A stretch of 38,987 bases of DNA from an uncultured Clostridia bacterium (GTDB taxonomy: Bacteria; Bacillota; Clostridia; Lachnospirales; CAG-274): the NCBI GenBank assembly GCA_947591605.1, contig CANQDF010000022.1, forward strand, positions 1 through 38,987. The letters are read 5' to 3'. Under the pieces are notes generated by a model. It was not told the origin of the DNA. It saw nothing but the letters and a program-made list of their open reading frames with translations, and did not search any database. Below, piece by piece: positions 15,512-23,853 of the stretch (positions are counted from its first letter, which is position 1; every line of letters begins with the position of its first letter). Position numbers and translations under genes: made by a program.

Positions 15512-16927
15512 ATGAGTAGAAAAAGTATAATTTCATTTTTGTGCTGTTTTATGATACTGTTTAACAGCATAGCCGTATTTGCAGGTGAGGGCACAAAGCT
15601 CACAATAGACGTGCCCGAGAGTGCAAAATTGGGGGATGTTATCAGCGTTAAGGTAAATATGAGCAATGCTTTGATGGCAGGCGGAGAATTTACCTTGACT
15701 TATGATAATACCATACTTAAACCTGTATCGGGCAAAGCAGGCGCAGAGCTGACAAGCGCAGGCGTTGTGCCCGTAATAAACAATAAGTACAGCAGCAATG
15801 CGGTTTATTTTACCTTTGCAAATGTTGAAAATATTGATTTTAACGGCTGCCTTGCCGAATACACCTTTGAGGTGGTACAAAACGGCAAAGCGGAGTTCAA
15901 GTTCAGCAAGGTAAGCTTTTCGGATTATGATCTCGTAGATTTGGTTATTGAGGCAACGGGTGCAACTTTAAACGTAGGCTCGGAAGTTTCCACCGAAACC
16001 ACTACCGCATCGACCACAACGGAAAGCACAACCGAAACCACAACCAAGGCGCCAACAACGCAAACCACAACGGAAACAACTACCAATGCGCCAACAACGC
16101 AAACCACAACGGAAACCACAACCAAGGCACCTACAACGCAAACTACAACGGAAACCACTACCAAGGAGCCTACTACGCAAACCACAACCGAAACAACTAC
16201 CAAGGCACCGACTACGCAAACCACAACAGAAACTACTACTAAGGAGCCTACTACACAAACCACAACGGAAACCACTACCAAGGCACCTACAACGCAAACT
16301 ACAACAGAAACCACAACCAAGGCGCCTACTACGCAAACTACAACAGAAACCACTACCAAGGAACCAACAACGCAAACCACAACGGAAACTACAACCAAGG
16401 CGCCCGTAACCGAAACTACAACCGAAACAACAACTCAATCACTTCCCGATGACAATTACGATCAGGGGTATGTAAAGGCACAAAAGGTCGGTAATGATTC
16501 AATACTTTTTGTTGCCGGTATTGACAGCCTTAATTATAAAGAGGTAGGCTTTGTGTTTGAGTCGGACGGAGTGGAAGTATACAGAGGCACCAATACGGTG
16601 TATACCTCCGTATCGGGTACCGATATAGGTTTATCGGTATTTGACGGTGCAAATTACTTGTATTCATTCGAGATAGACGGTATTGAGGATGTTAATGCCA
16701 AAATTGATGCGGTGCCATACTTTATAGACATAAACGGTAAGGAAACAAGAGGCAAAGGCAGCAGCTTTACCCTGAACGGTTTGTCGGATAAAGGTGAATT
16801 GGCTTTGATGTCGGATGAAACGGTAAGCGGCAGCTCCATAGACGCTGATGCCGTTAAGGTTGATAATATCGTAAAAAAAGAATATGCGATCGGAATAAAG
16901 CCTAAAGAAGTTAAGGAGGTGTCCTGA
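15512..16927 (+). CDS. Secreted cohesin-domain protein with Thr-rich tandem repeat
   Basis: The 471-aa protein has a signal peptide (1-24), a cohesin-like domain (about 27-155; NMSNALMAGGEFTLTYDNTILKPV and FSKVSFSDYDLVDL mirror the upstream protein's cohesin), and a Thr/Glu linker from 160. Ten 13-residue units [A/E]PTTQTTTETTTK follow (180-309). The C-terminal domain of about 160 residues (310-471) is beta-rich, with SILFVAGIDSL, EVGFVFESDG and AVPYFIDINGKETRG; I do not recognise it. There is no dockerin, LPXTG motif or membrane anchor. The cohesin could bind the dockerin of the protein encoded 17 bases upstream. ATG 15512 has AGAGGTG six bases upstream; the in-frame GTG at 15503 is part of that site. 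Confidence 0.85.
   Translation: MSRKSIISFLCCFMILFNSIAVFAGEGTKLTIDVPESAKLGDVISVKVNMSNALMAGGEFTLTYDNTILKPVSGKAGAELTSAGVVPVINNKYSSNAVYFTFANVENIDFNGCLAEYTFEVVQNGKAEFKFSKVSFSDYDLVDLVIEATGATLNVGSEVSTETTTASTTTESTTETTTKAPTTQTTTETTTNAPTTQTTTETTTKAPTTQTTTETTTKEPTTQTTTETTTKAPTTQTTTETTTKEPTTQTTTETTTKAPTTQTTTETTTKAPTTQTTTETTTKEPTTQTTTETTTKAPVTETTTETTTQSLPDDNYDQGYVKAQKVGNDSILFVAGIDSLNYKEVGFVFESDGVEVYRGTNTVYTSVSGTDIGLSVFDGANYLYSFEIDGIEDVNAKIDAVPYFIDINGKETRGKGSSFTLNGLSDKGELALMSDETVSGSSIDADAVKVDNIVKKEYAIGIKPKEVKEVS
16049..16438 (+). repeat. 39-bp coding minisatellite, 10 units
   Basis: Ten in-frame 39-bp units encode [A/E]PTTQTTTETTT[K/N]; the last is degenerate (APVTETTTETTTQ). Units differ mainly at synonymous third positions and at Ala/Glu in position 1. 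Copy number is likely to vary between strains. Confidence 0.93.
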
Positions 16928-16929
16928 TA

Positions 16930-17070
16930 ATGCGTAAAACATACGAAACACCAAAATTTGAACTGTGCCTTTTTGCAAATAAGGATGTTGTAACAATAAG
17001 CGGACTTATAAACGGAGGCAGTAACGGCACTCCCGAGAGGGAAAGCTTTTCATCGCTTTTTAAAAAGTGA
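16930..17070 (+). CDS. 46-aa peptide of unknown function
   Basis: The peptide begins MRKTYETPKFELCLF and continues through NKDVVTISGLINGGS to a charged tail ending SLFKK. The start has AAGGAGG with an 8-10 base spacer, located inside the end of the preceding gene, and only 2 bases separate the stop of that gene from this ATG, so co-translation is very likely. It resembles short peptides of Firmicutes with the pattern YExPxxExxxFxxxDVIxxSG, some of which are considered precursor-peptide-like. No maturation enzyme, cleavage site or transporter is seen nearby, so I make no functional claim. A terminator follows at 17128. Confidence 0.75.
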   Translation: MRKTYETPKFELCLFANKDVVTISGLINGGSNGTPERESFSSLFKK

Positions 17071-17127
17071 GTATCGCTCCTTTGATGCCGCCTATACAGC
17101 GGTGCAAGTGCAAAGTTAAAAAAAATA

Positions 17128-17164
17128 AAAATAGGGGGTGTTGCTCTTCAACATCCCCTATTTT
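17128..17164. terminator. Bidirectional terminator after the lectin/cohesin operon
   Basis: AAAATAGGGGGTGTTG (17128-17143), loop CTCTT, and CAACATCCCCTATTTT (17149-17164) form a 16-bp stem with one G-U pair. A-rich sequence precedes and T-rich sequence follows, so it serves both convergent units. Confidence 0.92.
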
Positions 17165-18022
17165 CTATTTTTCCATACTCTTAAAAAACGTATAGCTGCT
17201 CTTTCCGCTGGGGCGGTTAAAACGGCCCAGCACGATCGTACCGTCCTTGCGGTCAAGCAAATTTACCTTGCCGTTGCAGGTAAATATGACCTTAAAACCC
17301 ATTTCCTCAAGTATCTCCTGCGAGCCGTCCGATTTTTCGCCGTAGGGATAGGTAAAAACAACACAGTCCCTTGCCGTAAACTGCTTGATTTTTGTCTGCA
17401 TTTTTCCTATATCCTCATCCAGCAGCGCCTTATAGCTCTCATCGCTTTCACCGGCTTTTCTGCCGCAGCCGACACGCCCTTTATCGTCGCTGTGCAGGTC
17501 ATAGGTATGGTTGCCTATTTCCACAAGACCGCTGTCGCACATCTCCTTAAGCTCGCCCCATGTAAGATATGAATAATCCAGATTGTGATCCTCCTGTGAG
17601 GAGAACGCATCCGTACATCTGCCCATAGGCGATATTACAGCCTTGCAGCCGTACTTTTTCAAAAGCGGATACATATAGGCATAAAAGCTCTCAAAGCCGT
17701 CATCTACGGTAAGCATTATAGGCTTTTCGGGCAGGGTGCCTCTGCCCTCGCAGTACGCAAGCACCTCCGCACAGCTCACAGTGGTATAGCCCTGCTCTCT
17801 TAGGTATTTAATATCGTTTTCCACGGTTTCCGGGCTGACATTGTAGGTGCCCCACAGCCTGCTTTTTTCCGAAATATTGTGATACATCACCACGGGCAGG
17901 CGCACGCCCTCCTCTTCCGCAAGGGCAGGCACATCTGCGCTTATGTACAAATAATATGCGCTCACCGCTGCAATAAGCAGCATAAAAACCGCAATAAGGA
18001 TATTTTTTAAAGCTCTGTTCAT
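17165..18022 (-). CDS. Membrane-anchored polysaccharide deacetylase (CE4, NodB fold)
   Basis: The 285-aa protein has an N-terminal membrane anchor (about 6-28), then a NodB domain. Motif 1 is TVDDGF with D107 (base) and D108 (metal). Motif 2 is GNHTYDLH with metal ligands H172 and H177, the variant spacing seen in several extracytoplasmic deacetylases. VVMYHNIS near residue 44 and VVFTYPYGEKSDG later fit the family. It would remove acetyl groups from a cell-wall or exported polysaccharide; the exact substrate cannot be stated. The ATG is preceded by GGAG at 5-6 bases. It is convergent with the lectin operon and shares its terminator. Confidence 0.87.
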   Translation of the reverse strand: MNRALKNILIAVFMLLIAAVSAYYLYISADVPALAEEEGVRLPVVMYHNISEKSRLWGTYNVSPETVENDIKYLREQGYTTVSCAEVLAYCEGRGTLPEKPIMLTVDDGFESFYAYMYPLLKKYGCKAVISPMGRCTDAFSSQEDHNLDYSYLTWGELKEMCDSGLVEIGNHTYDLHSDDKGRVGCGRKAGESDESYKALLDEDIGKMQTKIKQFTARDCVVFTYPYGEKSDGSQEILEEMGFKVIFTCNGKVNLLDRKDGTIVLGRFNRPSGKSSYTFFKSMEK

Positions 18023-18101
18023 ATTGGCTCCGTTTGTTTTTGTATAATTATATGCCCTGCGGCATAAAAAATCCTTTAAATATCCTTACCGGGCAAAGGT
18101 T

Positions 18102-18308
18102 TTATTGTACCTCTATGCTTTTTACCGTGTAGCCTGCCGACATAAGCGCCGAAATTATCTTATCATCATTGACGGAACCTATAAACTCTGCATAGCTCTC
18201 CTCGGCATATACCTTTACAGCCTCGGCATTTTCAAGCCTGCTGAGCACCTCTTCAACTATGGCGGGGCAATCTCTTGCAGTCATCCCCTCAATATCTATC
18301 CTCTTCAT
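18102..18308 (-). CDS. Small HMA-like protein with degenerate metal site
   Basis: The 68-aa protein has the ferredoxin-like beta-alpha-beta-beta-alpha-beta pattern of heavy-metal-associated domains (KRIDIEGMTARDCPAIVEEVLSRL, then AVKVYAEESYAEFIG and IISALMSAGYTVKSIEV). The usual GMTCxxC is GMTARDC (residues 8-14), so the first Cys is Ala and only Cys14 remains. Copper chaperone function in the classical two-Cys mode is therefore doubtful. ATG 18308 has GGGAG seven bases upstream. No copper ATPase is nearby. It follows the pyrG terminator. Confidence 0.7.
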   Translation of the reverse strand: MKRIDIEGMTARDCPAIVEEVLSRLENAEAVKVYAEESYAEFIGSVNDDKIISALMSAGYTVKSIEVQ

Positions 18309-18325
18309 TTTATACTCCCAAAAAC

Positions 18326-18349
18326 GGGGCTGTCGCAAGCAACAGCCCC
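18326..18349 (-). terminator. pyrG terminator
   Basis: GGGGCTGT and ACAGCCCC form an 8-bp stem with an 8-base loop. The minus strand continues with GTTTTT. It resembles the GGGGATGTTGC hairpins at 12259 and 17133. Confidence 0.85.
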
Positions 18350-18360
18350 CATTATGTATT

Positions 18361-20043
<1,683 letters not shown>

Positions 20044-20047
<4 letters not shown>

Positions 20048-21438
20048 TACCCACGGCTGTTTGCGGCATTATCGCCCACTATATTGACATACGCCTCCAT
20101 AAGAGTCCTGTCGGTATCGTTGGTAAGCGAATATATTTTTGCATTAAGCGCACTTATTGTTGCCGTATCCAGCTTATATGTAACAGGCAGCCCCTCCTTG
20201 CGCTGGAAGGAGCCTATGCTCCTTTTGACCTTATTTTCGGTAAGGGTGTTATAGCCCATAAGCTCAAGAGCCGTCCTCAGACGTGAGCTGCCGTAGCCGT
20301 CCTCCTCGGAAACAAAAAGTACATCTCCCACCTCTATATCGGGTATAACGCCTACACCGTTTACCTTTTTGCCGGAGCGTGTAAAATATTCAAACGTGGT
20401 CATTTTAAGGTAGCCCATCTCCGACAGATCCGCAACGGACTGCATCACTCCCTTGCCGTAGGTACGCTGACCCACAACTATGCCTGCGTTGCTGTCCTGT
20501 ATGGATGAGGCTATTATCTCCGATGCGGACGCCGTCATATTGTCAACAAGCACCACAAGCTTTTCAAACGGCGGATTGGTCAGATATGAGTTATATTCCG
20601 TTACATTGCCTGCTTTGTCGCTTGTGTATATTATCCTGCCGGCAGGCACAAAAAGCCTGCATATCCCGATAGCCTGTTCAACATAGCCGCCCGTATTGCC
20701 TCTAAGATCCAGTATAAGCTTGGTCTTGCCGTCCTTTTTAAGCACGGATATAGCCTGTTTTAAGTCGGTGTCGGTGTTGTCGGCTATCTGTGTTATTTTT
20801 ATGTAGCCTATGTCCGAGTTATTGTACTTTTCATTAAGCTTTATATGGCTGCCTATGTCGGACACCTCAACGGTCTGTATTTTTACCGGACGCAGCGAAA
20901 CGCTTATGGTGCTCTCGCTGCCCCTGTGAGATATGCGCATATCAAGCACCTCGTATGAGCTGCGTGCCAGCATGTTGTCGATATCCTTTACTCCCTTGCC
21001 GTAGGTGCTCGCCCCGTTTACCGACAGTATGGAATCGCCTATCCTTATGCCTGCCTCACCTGCTGCGGAGTTTGCTCTGAACGCCGTAACATGCGGATAG
21101 CCGTCGTCCCTTATCTCAAAGTCAATGCCTGCGCTGTAAACGGTGCCCGCAATGCTCTTCATAATTTCGTCATACTGCTCGTTGGTATAGTATTCGCTGT
21201 AATCATCCAGAGAATGAGCCATACCGTTTATAGCAGCCTCCACAAGCTCCCGGGTGGATACCTCGCCGCCTATATAATTTTCATTGATGTAGTCTATGAC
21301 CTCGGACAGATACTCCTTTGCAAGCTCCGCATTTTCCTTATCGGAGGCGTCAAAAAGCTCTTCGGCGGGTACGCATATATGCGCCGAGGCAGCAAGCACT
21401 GCAGTAAGGACAAGACATACAGCTTTTTTTAAAGCCAT
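20044..21438 (-). CDS. S41 carboxy-terminal processing protease (CtpA/CtpB-like)
   Basis: The 464-aa exported serine protease has a signal peptide or anchor (about 3-26), a PDZ domain (about 97-185, including GEAGIRIGDSILSVNG), the S41 core, and a C-terminal peptidoglycan-binding-like helix set (SFQRKEGLPVTYKLDTATISALN). The Ser/Lys dyad is visible: Ser304 in TASASEII and Lys329 in TYGKGVMQ, with the 25-residue spacing typical of the family. The domain order matches Bacillus CtpB, which trims sporulation signalling proteins, but a general envelope role is equally possible. ATG 21438 is preferred over an in-frame GTG at 21447. It is the third gene of a rimO-pgsA-ctp unit. Confidence 0.92.
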
Positions 21439-21461
21439 AAACAACACACCTTTCGGGGCAG

Positions 21462-22016
21462 CTACTCCTTAAGCACACCCCTGTTTTTGATAATATAATC
21501 GCAGGCGGATACCACCGTAAGCGCAGCGGAAAGGGCAATAAGCCCCGTTGCCGCATAGGTAAACACCGCATGCCCTATATTGAGCAGCAGCAATATGAGC
21601 ATAAGCATCTGGCTTATTGTTTTTGCTTTGCCCCATTTGCTTGCCGCAATAACAACATTTTGTTCGGCAGCAAGGGTACGGAAGCCCGTAATTATAAATT
21701 CCCTTGCTATTATTATAATTACCACCCAGCTTGGCAGCACAACATGTGCGTCGCCTGCGCCTATAAGCGCTATCATAGCCGAGCACACAAGCAGCTTGTC
21801 CGCAAGCGGATCCATAAATTTACCAAAGTTTGTAACAAGGTCGTACTTGCGTGCGATATAGCCGTCCAGTGCATCGGTGAGCGACGCAAGGCAAAAAATG
21901 CCCGTTGCTATATAGCGTGCAAGCTGTCTGTCTATGCCCGGATGGCACATAAAAACAACCAGAAATACGGGTATCATAACGACCCTCAGCAGAGTCAGCT
22001 TGTTAGGTAGGTTCAT
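21462..22016 (-). CDS. pgsA: CDP-diacylglycerol-glycerol-3-phosphate 3-phosphatidyltransferase
   Basis: The 184-aa membrane enzyme makes phosphatidylglycerophosphate, the committed step to phosphatidylglycerol. The complete CDP-alcohol phosphotransferase motif is present: D48-x2-D51-G52-x2-A55-R56-x8-G65-x3-D69-x3-D73. Several hydrophobic helices and the start MNLPNKLTLLRV are typical of PgsA. The ATG lies one base after the rimO stop and its ribosome binding site GGAGG is inside the rimO end, so the two are coupled. Confidence 0.95.
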   Translation of the reverse strand: MNLPNKLTLLRVVMIPVFLVVFMCHPGIDRQLARYIATGIFCLASLTDALDGYIARKYDLVTNFGKFMDPLADKLLVCSAMIALIGAGDAHVVLPSWVVIIIIAREFIITGFRTLAAEQNVVIAASKWGKAKTISQMLMLILLLLNIGHAVFTYAATGLIALSAALTVVSACDYIIKNRGVLKE

Positions 22017-22017
22017 A

Positions 22018-23367
22018 TCAATTATCCTCCGTTATCTCCCCCACAAGGTCGTAATCGCTTGCAGAGGTTATCCTTATATTATAATATTCTCCCGCAATAA
22101 GCTCGGTTTCACTCTCAAAAAATACATATCCGTCTATCTCGTAGCAGTCACGGTAGCTCCTGCCGCAGTATACGTTATCCTCGCCTTCCAGCCTGCCCTC
22201 TACCATTACCTCGAGCACGCTCCCGACAAAGCTCTCGCATATCTCTGCGGATATACCCCTTTGCAGCTGCATTATATAGTCCCTGCGCTGCTCCTTTACC
22301 TCTTCGTCTATCTGCATAGGCAGCTTATATGCGGGCGTACCCTCCTCCCGTGAGTAGGCAAACACGCCCAGCCTGTCAAAGCCCGTTTCCTCAAGGAAAT
22401 CACACAGAGCCTTAAAATCCTCCTCCGTTTCCCCCGGAAAGCCCGCTATGACCGTTGTCCTTATACATATATCGGGCATAGCCTCCCTTAACGAGGCTAT
22501 TATCTCCTTAAGCTCCGCCTTTGTACTTTTCCTGCCCATCAACTTAAGTATTTTATCCTCGGAATGCTGTATAGGCATATCTATGTAGTGGTAAACCTTG
22601 GGGTTTGAAGCCATCTCGGCTATAAGCTCGGGGTAGATATGCTCGGGGTAGCAGTACAAAAGCCTCAGTCGGCATATATCCTCTATCTCCGAGAGCTTTT
22701 TAAGCAGAGTGTGCAGCCTGCTGCTGCCGTAAAGATCCCTGCCGTAAAGCGAGGTGTCCTGCGCTATAAGTATCAGCTCCTTTACGCCCTGCTCTGCCAT
22801 AATGCGTGCCTCCTCAACAAGGCTCTCCATATGTCTTGAACGATAGCGTCCTCTCAATGACGGAATGGTGCAGTAGGTGCATCTGCTGTCGCAGCCCTCG
22901 GCTATTTTAAGATACCCAAAGCCTCCCAGTGTGGTTATTATTCGCCTATGGCTTATGCTCTCCTCAAGAGGCGTATCTATGTCCCCCATAAGGGCTACAC
23001 CCGTTTCGCCCTCGGTAAGGCGCTTTATTACCGAGCCTATGTTTACAAACTCGGATGTACCGACAACGGCATCCACCTCGGGCAGTGATTCAAATATCTC
23101 GTCCTTGTAGCGCTGAGCCATGCAGCCTGTAACTATTATACCCTTGCAGGTGCCCTCCGCCTTGCGCTGTGCGGCGTCCAGTATCCTGTCTATTGCCTCA
23201 CGGTTTGCGTCCATGATAAAGCCGCAGCTGTTTATTATTATTATATCCGCCTCGCTGTCATCATCGGTTATTATATAGCCCTCGCTGTCTATAAGACCAA
23301 GCATTATCTCGCTGTCTATAAGGTTTTTGTCACAGCCCAGGGATATAAAACAAATTTTTGTACCCAT
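22018..23367 (-). CDS. rimO: Ribosomal protein S12 methylthiotransferase
   Basis: The 449-aa radical SAM enzyme modifies the conserved Asp of ribosomal protein S12. The N-terminal methylthiotransferase domain has cluster Cys12, Cys48 and Cys82. The radical SAM CxxxCxxC is Cys159, Cys163 and Cys166 (GCDSRCTYCTIPSLRGRYRSR). A C-terminal TRAM domain follows. The start KICFISLGCDKNLIDSEIMLG is RimO-like rather than MiaB-like. ATG 23367 has GGGAG upstream; a more distal in-frame start has none. Promoter at 23473-23501. It heads the rimO-pgsA-ctp unit, a common order in Firmicutes. Confidence 0.95.
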   Translation of the reverse strand: MGTKICFISLGCDKNLIDSEIMLGLIDSEGYIITDDDSEADIIIINSCGFIMDANREAIDRILDAAQRKAEGTCKGIIVTGCMAQRYKDEIFESLPEVDAVVGTSEFVNIGSVIKRLTEGETGVALMGDIDTPLEESISHRRIITTLGGFGYLKIAEGCDSRCTYCTIPSLRGRYRSRHMESLVEEARIMAEQGVKELILIAQDTSLYGRDLYGSSRLHTLLKKLSEIEDICRLRLLYCYPEHIYPELIAEMASNPKVYHYIDMPIQHSEDKILKLMGRKSTKAELKEIIASLREAMPDICIRTTVIAGFPGETEEDFKALCDFLEETGFDRLGVFAYSREEGTPAYKLPMQIDEEVKEQRRDYIMQLQRGISAEICESFVGSVLEVMVEGRLEGEDNVYCGRSYRDCYEIDGYVFFESETELIAGEYYNIRITSASDYDLVGEITEDN

Positions 23368-23472
23368 ATATATCTCCCATATGTAAGGCCGCTCTGCCGC
23401 AGCAGACGCCATAACTACGCATTATCGTTTAAAAAGCAAAATTACGGTATACATTAGACCCATATTTTTTTA

Positions 23473-23501
23473 ATTATAACATAAATACGGCAAAATTCCA
23501 A
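23473..23501 (-). promoter_or_regulatory. Sigma-A promoter for rimO-pgsA-ctp
   Basis: TTGGAA (23496-23501), 17 bases, TATAAT (23473-23478) on the minus strand, with an extended -10 TGT immediately before TATAAT. It is about 100 bases upstream of rimO. Confidence 0.75.
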
Positions 23502-23553
23502 TTAATTTTTAATTAACAATGCAAAGCAAAGGGTATGCACGCAGGGTAAAAGC

Positions 23554-23775
23554 TCAATGGTGATAATCCGCCATCTGCTCCTTGTAATCCATGCCTATTT
23601 TATGATACTTTGCATAATCCCTGTCGTTTATCATATTATCCGCTTTGAGCGCCTCCAGCGCCTCCAGATACTCCCTCAAAGCGTCGTGCGCCAGATCCTT
23701 GTAATTGTTTTCCAGATTCATTTTAAGCTCACCGAGCTTGGAGCTTATTATAAGCCTTGCCTTTCTCCCCAGCAC
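23554..23775 (-). CDS. Hypothetical small helical protein, 73 aa
   Basis: I do not recognise this family. The product is charged and predicted all-helical (DLAHDALREYLEALEALKADNMINDRDYAKYHKIGMDYKEQ), with no signal peptide or Cys. The GTG at 23775 is supported by GGGAGGTG seven bases upstream. An internal Met19 is a weaker alternative. It lies between the rimO promoter and the terminator of the large citrate-lyase-ligase-like gene. Confidence 0.6.
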   Translation of the reverse strand: MLGRKARLIISSKLGELKMNLENNYKDLAHDALREYLEALEALKADNMINDRDYAKYHKIGMDYKEQMADYHH

Positions 23776-23805
23776 AGCCCTGCACCTCCCGCCTGTACTT
23801 GTAAA

Positions 23806-23846
23806 AAAGGTTCTTTATCGGTTTTAAGCCCGGTAAAGAACCTTTA
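23806..23846 (-). terminator. Terminator of the citrate-lyase-ligase-like gene
   Basis: AAAGGTTCTTTAccGG pairs with CCGAtAAAGAACCTTT across an 8-base loop, and TTT follows on the minus strand. The stem is about 15 bp with a single wobble. Confidence 0.88.
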
Positions 23847-23853
23847 ATTATTT

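Noticed and set aside
15925..16438. Long minus-strand and other-frame reading frames rich in Val/Ser/Cys or Arg/Lys/Pro across the Thr repeat
   Set aside because: They are artefacts of the 39-bp repeat on the opposite strand or in another frame; no ribosome binding sites and low-complexity composition.
16049..16438. CRISPR array
   Set aside because: Units are contiguous 39-bp coding repeats without unique spacers and no cas genes are present.
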